Assembly: GCF_002836515.1 (NCBI RefSeq)
Contig: NZ_PJBC01000002.1
Coordinates: 124,001 to 188,000 of the forward strand
Direction: 5' to 3'
Length of the DNA: 64,000 nt
From: Pseudomonas sp. Choline-02u-1
GTDB lineage: Bacteria > Pseudomonadota > Gammaproteobacteria > Pseudomonadales > Pseudomonadaceae
Positions 37,804-47,400 of this stretch are shown piece after piece. How positions within the stretch are numbered: the first letter of the stretch is position 1; every line of letters starts with the position of its first letter. The notes beneath the pieces are model-generated. The model did no database searches. It saw nothing but the letters and a program-made list of their open reading frames with translations, and was not told the origin of the DNA. The position numbers and the translations under genes are program-made.

Positions 37804-38427
37804 GTGGACGAGCAAAAAGCCCTGCGGGTCATGCGCGAATTGGTCGAGCAAGGCCAGTTGACCGACCCGGACAGCGCCCGTGGCAAGCTGCTGCAAGTGG
37901 CAGCTCACCTGTTTCGCAACAAAGGCTACGAGCGCACTACCGTGCGCGATCTGGCCAGCGCTGTGGGCATTCAGTCGGGAAGTATTTTCCACCACTTCAA
38001 AAGCAAGGATGAAATTCTCCGCGCGGTGATGGAGGAAACCATCCGCTACAACACCGCATTGATGCGCGCGGCCCTGGCCGAGGCAAGCGAGGTGCGCGAC
38101 AAGGTTCTGGCGCTGATTCGCTGCGAGTTGCAGTCGATCATGGGCGGCAGCGGCGAGGCAATGGCAGTGCTGGTTTACGAATGGCGCTCGTTGTCCGAAG
38201 ACGGCCAGGCCAAAGTGCTCGCATTGCGTGACGTTTATGAAGACATCTGGCTGCAGGTGCTGGGCGAGGCCAAGGACGCCGGCTACATTCGCGGCGACGT
38301 TTTTATTACCCGACGTTTCCTGACCGGCGCACTGTCCTGGACTACCACTTGGTTCCGTGCTGGCGGCAGTTTGAGCCTGGAGCAACTCGCTGATGAAGCG
38401 CTGATTCTGGTCCTTGAAGCGCGTTGA
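37804..38427 (+). CDS. atuR: TetR-family repressor AtuR
   Basis: A 207-residue TetR regulator with an N-terminal helix-turn-helix (about residues 22-68: GKLLQVAAHLFRNKGYERTT, VRDLASAVGIQSGSIFHHF) and a ligand-binding C-terminal part. It is divergent from atuA with the twin operators between, fitting AtuR, the repressor of the atu cluster in P. aeruginosa. GTG at 37804 is supported by TAGGAGAGAACGG. Family and location are certain; the inducer (probably a pathway acyl-CoA) is inferred. Confidence 0.9.
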   Translation: MDEQKALRVMRELVEQGQLTDPDSARGKLLQVAAHLFRNKGYERTTVRDLASAVGIQSGSIFHHFKSKDEILRAVMEETIRYNTALMRAALAEASEVRDKVLALIRCELQSIMGGSGEAMAVLVYEWRSLSEDGQAKVLALRDVYEDIWLQVLGEAKDAGYIRGDVFITRRFLTGALSWTTTWFRAGGSLSLEQLADEALILVLEAR

Positions 38428-38519
38428 AGGGCTGTCTGTCCGGCCAGGAAACTGGCTAAGTCGGCGAAACCGCCTAGCTTGAATGCATTGATTGCTTTTT
38501 TTTCGGGGAGTGGGGTGTT

Positions 38520-39317
38520 TTGAAGTCTTCGCCAATTCGGACAGCCGCCGGGCTGATGCTCGCTGCGCTGGCTGCGTTATGGGTATTGCCCGCTCAGTCA
38601 GCGCAATGGGTCCGGGTCGGCGCCGCGCATTTCCCGCCCTATACGATTCGCCCGGAAAACGGCGCCGACACCGGCCTGTTGCCGCAATTGATCGAGGCCC
38701 TGAACCGCTCGCAGAGCGACTATCAGTTCGTCCTGGTGCCAACGTCGATCCCGCGTCGCTTCGGGGATTTCAAGCAGGGCCGGATCGACATGGCAATCTT
38801 CGAAAATCCTGAATGGGGCTGGAAGGACATTCCTCACCAGGATGTCGACATGGGCCTGGAAGACGCCGAAATTTTCGTCGCGCAACGCGAAGACGGCCGC
38901 CAGCAAAGCTATTTCTCCAGTCTTTCGGGCAAACGTCTGGCGCTGTTCAGCGGTTATCACTACGAATTCGCCAACTTCAACGCCGACCCGAAATACCTCG
39001 CGCACAACTACAACGCCACGCTGACCTATTCCCACGACAGCAACCTGCTGATGGTGCTGCGCGGGCGCGCCGACATCGCCCTGGTGACGCGTTCCTATCT
39101 GTTCGATTACCTGCTGCGCAACGAAAAGATCCGCGATGCGCTTCTGGCCTCGCAGCGTACCGATCAGATCTATCACCACTACGCGATTCTGCGCCCAAGC
39201 GCTCCGATCACCGGCGAAGCTTTTGGCATTCTGTTGCAGCGTCTGCGTGACAATGGCGAACTGCTGAAGATTTTCGAGCCATACAAAATTGCCGTAGTGC
39301 CGGTGCCTCATCACTGA
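38520..39317 (+). CDS. Periplasmic SBP_bac_3-type solute-binding protein
   Basis: A 265-residue protein with a signal peptide (IRTAAGLMLAALAALWVLPAQSA, cleavage after QSA) and a Venus-flytrap domain of the SBP_bac_3 family (VRVGAAHFPPYTIRPENGAD, GLLPQLIEALNRS, RRFGDFKQGRIDMAIFENPE, KRLALFSGYHYEF). No ABC permease or ATPase is near, so it may serve as a stray binding protein or an input for another system. The start codon is a TTG at 38520 with GGGGAG upstream; the next ATG is too far in. The 3' end (39317) lies 23 bases before a perfect PvdS box that drives the next gene. Confidence 0.8.
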   Translation: MKSSPIRTAAGLMLAALAALWVLPAQSAQWVRVGAAHFPPYTIRPENGADTGLLPQLIEALNRSQSDYQFVLVPTSIPRRFGDFKQGRIDMAIFENPEWGWKDIPHQDVDMGLEDAEIFVAQREDGRQQSYFSSLSGKRLALFSGYHYEFANFNADPKYLAHNYNATLTYSHDSNLLMVLRGRADIALVTRSYLFDYLLRNEKIRDALLASQRTDQIYHHYAILRPSAPITGEAFGILLQRLRDNGELLKIFEPYKIAVVPVPHH

Positions 39318-39339
39318 AGCGCTGTTTTCGTCCCGCGCT

Positions 39340-39363
39340 TAAATTTCTCCTCCCGGCTCACGT
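39340..39363 (+). promoter_or_regulatory. PvdS (iron-starvation) promoter for the acetyltransferase gene
   Basis: TAAAT, exactly 16 bases, CGT: the consensus PvdS-dependent promoter of pyoverdine genes (TAAAT-N16/17-CGT). It sits about 40 bases upstream of the acetyltransferase ATG and on the same strand, with transcription expected to start around 39370. Confidence 0.85.
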
Positions 39364-39402
39364 CACTTCGTTGAACTGTCGACGATTACGTGAGCCCGAC
39401 CC

Positions 39403-40416
39403 ATGTCCAATCTGAATGACCTGACTGCCCTGGCTTTGCCCTCGGGCAGTCGATTGATCGCTGATGCTACCGAGAGCCGCTTGAGCCTGAGTCTGGACGG
39501 GCAGCCGTTGATTCGTCTGCGCCTGAACCGTGACGGCAAAGGCCCGATTCAGCTTGATGAGCGGTTTGCCCTGCCGCCCGGCCACGCCTTGTGGGCGGCC
39601 TGTTACTGGTTGTTTGCCCGTGACCCGGCGTGTCAGCAGTTGACCTGGCAACTCGATCAACCCCCCACCGAGGCGTTGCTCAGTGGTTTGCTGATCAACA
39701 CCGACATTGCCGGTGAGTATCGCTGCGAGCGCACGCTGTTCTGGCAACTGCCACAACCGTGGCTTGGCTCTTCGCTGACCGGCAGCTATCCACAGCAAAT
39801 GGTCATCAGCCAGGGCAAGCGCCATCCGCTGCGGCCGGTGAAGCCGCGCGGGGAAGTCTATCGGCGTTTCGATGCGCGGCTCGGCGCGTGGATTTCCTTG
39901 CGTACGCTGGAAATCGAGGAAGACCTGTCGCGTTTCAATCGGTGGCAGAACAGCCCGCGCGTGGCGAGCTTCTGGCAGGAGGAGGGTAGCCTCGAGCAGC
40001 ATCGCGAATACCTCAACAAACTCGATGCCGATCCGCATACGCTGACCCTGATCGGTTGTTTTGACGATCAGCCGTTTGCCTATTTCGAAGCCTACTGGGC
40101 CAAGGAAGATCGCATCGCGCCGTTCTACGATGCCGGCGATTACGACCGAGGCATTCACATGCTGGTCGGCGAGGAAAGTCATCGCGGCCCGCACAAGGTG
40201 GCGAGTTGGTTATCGGCGCTGGTGCACTACCTGTTTCTCGACGATCCACGGACCCAGCGTGTGGTCGCTGAGCCACGTGCCGACAACGCGAAGATGATCG
40301 GGCATATGCACAACCAGTGCTTTCACTGCGAGAAGGAGTTCGATTTCCCGCACAAGCGCGCGGCGCTGATGATGCTGGGGCGGGAGCGGTTTTTTGATCG
40401 GTGCAAACTGGCCTGA
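39403..40416 (+). CDS. Siderophore-type GNAT acetyltransferase (IucB/Acetyltransf_8 family)
   Basis: A 337-residue protein whose C-terminal 190 residues form a GNAT domain of the siderophore-biosynthesis type (LRTLEIEEDLSRFNRWQNSP, FAYFEAYWAKEDRIAPFYDA, RGIHMLVGEESHRGPHKVAS, RVVAEPRADNAKMIGHMHNQ). IucB of aerobactin and PvdY-type enzymes acetylate hydroxylated amines with the same blocks. A perfect PvdS box lies 40 bases upstream, so it is probably part of pyoverdine production, perhaps acetylating N5-hydroxyornithine (PvdY-II-like). That activity is inferred. Start ATG at 39403 has only a weak ribosome binding site. Confidence 0.82.
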   Translation: MSNLNDLTALALPSGSRLIADATESRLSLSLDGQPLIRLRLNRDGKGPIQLDERFALPPGHALWAACYWLFARDPACQQLTWQLDQPPTEALLSGLLINTDIAGEYRCERTLFWQLPQPWLGSSLTGSYPQQMVISQGKRHPLRPVKPRGEVYRRFDARLGAWISLRTLEIEEDLSRFNRWQNSPRVASFWQEEGSLEQHREYLNKLDADPHTLTLIGCFDDQPFAYFEAYWAKEDRIAPFYDAGDYDRGIHMLVGEESHRGPHKVASWLSALVHYLFLDDPRTQRVVAEPRADNAKMIGHMHNQCFHCEKEFDFPHKRAALMMLGRERFFDRCKLA

Positions 40417-40453
40417 GTTGACAGGCTGGGATCCGTTGCGGTCTCAAGTCCGC

Positions 40454-40523
40454 CTTCGCGAGCAAGCCCGCTCCCACAATGACCGGTCTACGCCGAACCA
40501 ATGTGTGCGGGCTTGCTCGCGAA
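40454..40523. repeat. REP pair (imperfect) downstream of the acetyltransferase gene
   Basis: A left arm (40454-40478) with the same GCGAGCAAGCCCGCTCCCAC core as the element at 31279 is followed by an inverted arm at 40502-40523 that has lost two bases in the TGTGGGAG segment. It lies between the convergent acetyltransferase and pvdS genes and may act as a bidirectional mRNA 3' end structure. Confidence 0.85.
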
Positions 40524-40546
40524 TGGCTTGACGCGAAATCCGGATC

Positions 40547-41101
40547 CTAACGACGACCCGCGATCACCGCATCCCGCCGACTGCCCGAGACCTTGCGGCA
40601 GTGCACCAGCGCATCACGAATCATGAAGTTGACGAGGGTCGGCGATACGCCCAGTTCCTTGGCGATGTCCTTTTGCGGCACGCCGTGCAAGCGGTACATC
40701 TCGAAGGCGTAACGGGTGCGGCTGGGCAGCTCGGTCAGCGCATCGGCGATGTGTTCCAGGGTCGAGAAGTTGATGTGCGAAGTTTCCGGCGAAGCGCCCT
40801 GAATCACCACGTTCAAGCCTTCCTCTTCCGGGCCTGAGTATTTCTGTTCGAGCGCCTGCTTGCGGTAGTGATCGATGGCGAGGTTGCGCACGATCTGAAA
40901 CAGGTAGCTCAGCTGAGCCTTGATCGACGACGTGATCGGCGGTGCCGATTGCAGTCTGAAAAACGCATCCTGAACCACATCTTCGGCACGGGAGCGGCAG
41001 CCGGTAATGCGGGCTGCAATTTTGACCAGAATCAGTCGATTGTCGACGAATGCCTGAAGTAGCGGTGAATCGCACCTGCTTGTGGATACTCGTTCCGTCA
41101 T
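40547..41101 (-). CDS. pvdS: Extracytoplasmic-function sigma factor PvdS
   Basis: A 184-residue ECF sigma factor nearly identical over long blocks to P. aeruginosa PvdS, e.g. LVKIAARITGCRSRAEDVVQ, DAFFRLQSAPPITSS, SYLFQIVRNLAIDHYRKQAL, EQKYSGPEEEGLNVVIQGAS and FEMYRLHGVPQKDIAKELGV. Regions sigma2 and sigma4 are complete. It directs RNA polymerase to TAAAT-N16-CGT promoters of pyoverdine genes, two perfect and one degenerate of which are present here. ATG at 41101 has AAGGTGA at good spacing; a GTG nine bases upstream is less likely. The Fur box upstream explains iron repression; FpvI/FpvR control is outside the window. Confidence 0.97.
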   Translation of the reverse strand: MTERVSTSRCDSPLLQAFVDNRLILVKIAARITGCRSRAEDVVQDAFFRLQSAPPITSSIKAQLSYLFQIVRNLAIDHYRKQALEQKYSGPEEEGLNVVIQGASPETSHINFSTLEHIADALTELPSRTRYAFEMYRLHGVPQKDIAKELGVSPTLVNFMIRDALVHCRKVSGSRRDAVIAGRR

Positions 41102-41172
41102 GGAAATCACCTTGCTGCCAGTAGGTTAGTGGGAGGGCCTGGGGAAGGGCGCCGTCCTACACATCGAGCGAC

Positions 41173-41201
41173 AAATTATGTTGAATGATAATGATTGTCA
41201 A
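41173..41201 (-). promoter_or_regulatory. Fur-repressed sigma-70 promoter of pvdS
   Basis: On the minus strand TTGACA (41201-41196) and TAATTT (41178-41173) form a sigma-70 promoter with a 17-base spacer. The spacer is occupied by a Fur box: TTGAATGATAATGATTGTC (41181-41199 on the plus strand) matches the 19-base Fur consensus at 14 positions. Iron-loaded Fur should block polymerase. The transcript starts about 65 bases before the pvdS ATG. Confidence 0.85.
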
Positions 41202-41294
41202 ATGAGAAAGAGAAGTAGTGCCGCGGGTCGATGGGTTTTGCGAACTGCGACACGCCGCCGCACTCCGGCCCCGCTGAACGTCGAGCCTGCCGAC

Positions 41295-41318
41295 TAATTA
41301 TTTCAAGACGTCATCCGT
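41295..41318 (+). promoter_or_regulatory. Likely PvdS promoter for pvdL
   Basis: TAATT, 16 bases, CGT: the PvdS spacing is exact and the -35 element differs from TAAAT at one base. It faces pvdL, with a leader of about 145 bases before the pvdL ATG. No better-matching TAAAT-N16-CGT site was found in 41102-41470. Confidence 0.6.
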
Positions 41319-41470
41319 TCTCATTGGTGAATGGTTCCGGGCGTAGAGCCCGGCCACAGCGCATTCCGATGCCTTGCGCGGTCGGCACAGACCGCGTCCT
41401 GCACGCCTTTGACCGGGCGTGTCGCAGTACCTCGATTCCACTTGCAAGCCGAATTCAGGCAGGAAACCTC

Positions 41471-44400
41471 ATGACCGACGCGTTCGAACTCCCCAGCACC
41501 CTGGTCCATGCCCTCAAGCGTCGCGCGGCCCTGACGCCGGATCGACTGGCCTTGCGTTTTCTCGCCGAAAACGCCGATCAGGCTGTGGTGCTCAGCTATC
41601 GCGAACTGGACCAACGCGCGCGCACGATCGCCGCAGCGTTGCAGGCCGAGGCCGGTTTCGGTGAGCGCGCGGTGCTGCTGTTTCCCAGTGGCGCGGATTA
41701 CGTCGCGGCGTTTTTCGGTTGCCTGTACGCCGGCATGATTGCGGTGCCGGCCTATCCACCGGAATCCGCGCGCCGTCACCATCAGGAGCGCTTGTTGTCG
41801 ATCATCGCCGACGCCGAGCCCAAGCTGTTGCTGACCAGCGCAGACCTGCGCGATGCCTTGCAGCAAATCGAAGGCGCGCCGCCACTGTTGTGTGTCGACA
41901 CCCTCGACAGCGCACTGGCCGAACACTGGGTCGAGCCGGCCCTGCCGCCCGAGCACATCGCCTTTTTGCAATACACCTCCGGCTCCACTGCGCTGCCCAA
42001 GGGCGTGCAGGTCAGCCATGGCAACCTGGTCGCCAATGAACGGCTGATCCGTCACGGTTTCGGCATCGACGTCAACCCGGACGACGTCATCGTCAGCTGG
42101 TTGCCGCTGTATCACGACATGGGTCTGATCGGCGGTCTGTTGCAGCCGATTTTCAGCGGCGTGCCGTGCATTCTGATGTCGCCGGCGTACTTCCTCGGCC
42201 GGCCGTTGCGCTGGCTGGAAGCGATTGCCGAATACGGCGGCACCATCAGCGGCGGCCCGGATTTCGCCTACCGTTTGTGCAGCGAACGGGTCAGCGAATC
42301 AGCCCTCGAACGCCTCGATCTGAGCCGTTGGCGGGTGGCCTATTCCGGCTCCGAGCCGATCCGCCTCGATACCCTTGAACGCTTCGCCGAAAAATTCGCC
42401 GCTTGCGGGTTCAGTGAAAACAGCTTCATGGCCTCGTACGGTTTGGCCGAGGCGACCCTGTTTGTCGCTGGCACGCTGCGCGGCACCGGCATCCCGGCGC
42501 TGCGTGTGGACGATCAGGCGCTGGCGCAAAACCGCGCCGAGCCGGGCGACGGCAGCGCGATCATGAGCTGCGGCATTAGCCAGCCGGAACACGCGGTGCT
42601 GATCGTCGAGCCGAATACGCTGGCTGAACTGGCCGAAAACGCCGTCGGTGAAGTCTGGGCCGCCGGCCCGAGCATTGCCCACGGTTACTGGCGCAACCCC
42701 GAAGCCAGCGCCAAGACCTTCGTTCAGCATGCTGGCCGCACCTGGTTGCGCACCGGCGATCTGGGTTTTATTCGCGACGGCGAGTTGTTCGTCACCGGGC
42801 GCCTGAAAGACATGCTCATCGTTCGTGGTCACAACCTCTATCCGCAGGACATCGAGCAGACGATCGAGCGCGAAGTCGAAGTGGTGCGCAAGGGTCGTGT
42901 AGCGGCGTTCGCCGTCAATCACAGCGGTGAAGAGGGCATTGGCATCGCTGCGGAAATCAGCCGCAGCGTGCAGAAGGTTCTCCCGCCGCAAGCGCTGATC
43001 AGAGCCATTCGCCAAGCTGTGGCCGAGGCGTATCAGGAGGCGCCAAGCGTGGTGGTGTTGCTCAATCCGGGCGCGTTGCCGAAAACCTCCAGCGGCAAAC
43101 TGCAGCGCTCGGCGTGCCGTAATCGTCTGGCCGATGGCAGTCTCGACAGCTACGCGATGTTCCCTTCGATTACAGCCGAAACGAACAGCGCGACCAGCTG
43201 CCCTTCGGATCTCGAAACGGTGATCGGGACACTCTGGGCCGAGCAACTCAACGTCAAACAAATCAACGCCGACGATCACTTCTTCCTGCTCGGCGGCAAC
43301 TCGATCGCCGCCACGCAAGTGGTTGCGCGGGTTCGCGAAGCACTCGGTGTCGAGCTGAGCCTGCGCCTGCTGTTCGAAGCACCAACCCTGTGCGCCTTCG
43401 CGGCCGCTGTGGCGCAGCTAAAACAGGACGGCGGCAGCGCCCAAGATGCAATCAGCACGTTGTCGCGCAGTGAGCCGATGCCGCAGTCGCTGGCACAAAA
43501 CCGTCTGTGGATCACTTGGCAACTCGATCCACAGAGCAGCGCCTACAATATTCCCGGCGGCCTGCGCCTGCGTGGCGAGCTGGACGAAGACGCCGTGCGC
43601 AGCAGCTTCCAGCAACTGATCGAACGCCATGAATCACTGCGCACACGTTTCTTCGAACGCGACGGTGTGGCATTGCAGCAAGTGCTTGCCGCTGCCGAAT
43701 TCGACCTGCAACTGATCGACATCAGCGACCTGTCAGCGCCAGAGCGTGAAGCCCGTGCCGAGCAGATTCGCGAAGACGAAGCGCGCACTCGGTTCGATCT
43801 GGAAAAAGGCCCGTTGCTGGCGGTGACACTGGTGCGTCTCGATGATGAAGAGCATCAGTTGCTGGTGACCCTGCATCACATCATCGCTGACGGCTGGTCG
43901 CTGAATATCCTGCTCGACGAATTCTCGCGTCTCTATGCCGCCGCTACTCAAGGTGCAACGGCGACACTGGCCGCGCTGCCCACGCAATACGCCGATTACG
44001 GCAACTGGCAGCGGCAATGGCTGGCGCAAGGCGAGGGCGAGCGGCAACTGGCGTACTGGAAAGCGCAACTGGGCGAAGAACATCCGCCACTGGAACTGGC
44101 CACCGATCACCCGCGCTCGGCCAGAACCAACCACAGCGCCGCGCGCCACAGCGTGCGCTTGAGTAGCAAACTCAGCGAGGCGATCCGCCAGACCGCGCAG
44201 GCCCACGAAGCGACGTCGTTCATGCTCTTGCTTGCCGCGTTGCAAAGCCTGTTGCACCGCTACAGCGGTCAGCGCGACATTCGCATCGGCGTGCCCAACG
44301 CCAACCGTCCGCGCCTGGAAACCCAAGGCCTGATCGGTTTCTTCATCAACACCCAGGTGCTGCGTGCGCAAATCGATTCGCACCTGCCGTTTGCCGAGTT

Positions 44401-47400
44401 GCTGAGCCAGACGCGCCAGGCCGCACTCGGCGCCCAAGCCAATCAGGATCTGCCCTTCGAACAACTGCTCGAAGCTTTCCCGCAGGCCCGCGAGCAGGGC
44501 TTGTTCCAGATCATGTTCAACCATCAGCAGCGCGACCTTAATGCGCTCAAGCGCCTGCCGGGCTTGCTCGCCGAAGAGCTGCCGTGGCACAGCCGCGAAG
44601 CCAAGTTCGATCTGCAACTGCACAGCGAAGAGGATCGCAACGGGCGCCTGACCCTGTCGTTCGACTACGCCAGCGAACTGTTCGACGCTGCGACCATCGA
44701 GCGACTGGCCGAGCATTTCCATAATTTGCTCAGCGAAATCTGCGAACAGCCAGAGCAGGCCATCGGCGATCTGCGCTTGCTGACCGTCGACGAACAGCAA
44801 CAGCACAACGACTGGAGCGCCGCCCCGTGCACCCCGGCGCAGCAATGGCTGCCGGAACTGCTCGACCAGCAACTGCGCAAAACCCCGCAACGCACCGCGC
44901 TGGTGTGGGAGAGCGGTCGCGTGGATTTTGCCGAGCTGCACACGCAAGCCAACCGGCTCGCCCATTACCTGCGCGACAAAGGCGTTGGCCCGGACGTGTG
45001 CGTGGCCATCGCCGCCGAGCGTTCGCCGCAATTGCTCATCGGTTTGCTGGCGATCATCAAGGCTGGCGGCGCCTATGTGCCGCTCGATCCTGATTACCCG
45101 GCCGAGCGCCTCGCTTACATGCTCAGCGACAGCGGCGTCCAATTGCTCCTGACCCAGACTGAACTGCTCGAACGCTTGCCGGCCAGCGAAGGTGTCAGCG
45201 TGATCGCCATGGACGCGCTGCATCTGGACAAATGGCCCAGCCAGGCCCCGGGCCTGCATCTGCACGGCGACAACCTCGCCTACGTGATTTATACCTCGGG
45301 TTCCACCGGGCAACCGAAAGGCGTCGGCAACACCCACGCCGCGCTGGCCGAGCGCCTGCAATGGATGCAGAACACCTACGCCCTCAATGAGACCGACGTG
45401 CTGATGCAAAAAGCGCCGATCAGTTTCGACGTCTCGGTGTGGGAATGCTTCTGGCCGCTGATTACGGGCGCGCGTCTGCTGCTTGCTGGCCCCGGCGAGC
45501 ACCGTGACCCGCATCGCATCGCGCAACTGGTTCAAGAACACGGCGTGACCACGCTGCACTTCGTCCCACCGCTGCTGGCGCTGTTCATCGACGAGCCGCT
45601 GAGTGCCGGATGCACCAGCCTGCGCCGAATGTTTTCCGGCGGTGAAGCCTTGCCTGCCGAGCTGCGCAACCGCGTGCTGGCGCAATTGCCAGCGGTGCAA
45701 TTGCACAACCGCTACGGCCCGACTGAAACCGCAATCAACGTGACCCATTGGCACTGCACAACTGCTGATGGCGAGCGCTCGCCGATTGGTCGGCCCCTGG
45801 GCAATGTGATCTGCCGCATCCTCGATGCCGATCTCAATCCAGTGCCGGCGGGCGTGGCGGGTGAGCTGTGCATCAGCGGCATCGGGCTGGCTCGTGGGTA
45901 CCTTGGTCGTGCGGCGCTGACCGCTGAACGCTTCGTCGTCGATCCGCTGGGTGAGCAGGGCGCCCGTTTGTACCGCACGGGTGACCGTGCGCGCAGGTCG
46001 TCCGATGGCGTGATCGAATACCTCGGCCGTCTCGATCAACAGGTCAAGCTGCGCGGCTTTCGCGTCGAGCCGGAAGAAATCCAGGCGCGCCTGCTCGCTC
46101 AGGAGGGCGTCGCCCAAGCCGCAGTGTTAGTGCGCGAAACCGCTGCCGGTGCGCAACTGATCGGCTATTTCACCGCCACCGATGCTGATGAACAAGCCGA
46201 CGAACAGGTCGCTCGCCTGAAAGCCGCCCTGGCCGCCGAGCTGCCGGAATATATGGTTCCGGCGCAACTGCTGCGCCTCGACGCGATGCCCCTGAGTCCC
46301 AGCGGCAAACTCGACCGCCGCGCCTTGCCCGAGCCGCAATGGCAAGTACGTGAACACATCGAACCAGTCAGCGCACTGCAACAACAGATCGCTGCGATCT
46401 GGCGCGAAGTCCTCGGCCTGAAGCAGGTTGGCCTGGGCGACGATTTCTTCGCCCTCGGCGGTCACTCGCTGCTGGCCACGCAAATCATTTCGCGCACACG
46501 TCAGGCCTGTGACGTCGAACTGCCGCTGCGCACCTTGTTCGAGCACAGCGAACTGGGCGATTACGCCGAACAGATTCGCCTGATCCAGGTCAGCGGCCAC
46601 ACCAATCAACAGTTGCCGATTGCAAAAATCGACCGCAGCCAGGCGGTGCCGCTGTCCTATTCGCAGCAGCGCATGTGGTTCCTCTGGCAGATGGAACCGG
46701 ACAGTCCGGCGTACAACGTCGGCGGCATGGCGCGCTTGCGCGGCGTGCTGCATGTCGAACATTTCGAGGCCGCGTTGCAGGCGCTGATCCTGCGTCACGA
46801 AACCCTGCGCACGACATTCCCAAGTGTCGGCGGCGTCGCCCGCCAGCAGGTGCATGCCGAAACCGGCGTGCGCATGGGCTGGAAGGATTTCTCCAGCCTG
46901 CCGGCGCAACTGAGCGAGCAACAAGTGCAACAACTGGCTGACGCAGAAGCACACCAGCCGTTCGATCTGGAAACCGGCCCGCTGCTGCGCGCCTGTCTGG
47001 TCAAGACTGCCGAGCACGAGCATTACTTCGTCCTGACCCTGCACCATATCGTCACCGAAGGCTGGGCGATGGACATCTTTGCCCGTGAACTCAGTGCGCT
47101 GTACGAAGCGTTCGTCGATGAGCGCCAATCACCGCTCGAGCCGCTGCCGGTGCAATACCTCGACTACAGCGTCTGGCAGCGCCAGTGGCTGGAGTCCGGC
47201 GAGCGCCAGCGCCAGCTCGATTACTGGACCGCGCAACTCGGTCGTGAACATCCGCTGTTGGAGTTGCCCGGCGACCGTCCGCGTCCGCCGGTGCAGAGCC
47301 ATCAGGGCGAGCTGTTCCGGTTCGATCTGAGCGACGCGCTGGCCGCGCGGGTGCGGGCGTTCAATGCGCAGAACGGTCTGACGTTGTTCATGACCATGAC

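Noticed and set aside
38520..39317. Solute-binding protein as part of a pyoverdine transporter
   Set aside because: No transporter genes adjoin it and no PvdS or Fur site precedes it; the PvdS box lies after its stop.
41231..41470. 80-residue N-terminal extension of PvdL
   Set aside because: The residues are rich in Arg, Pro and Cys with no similarity to PvdL; ATG at 41471 has a good ribosome binding site and a family-like start, and the likely promoter lies inside this stretch.
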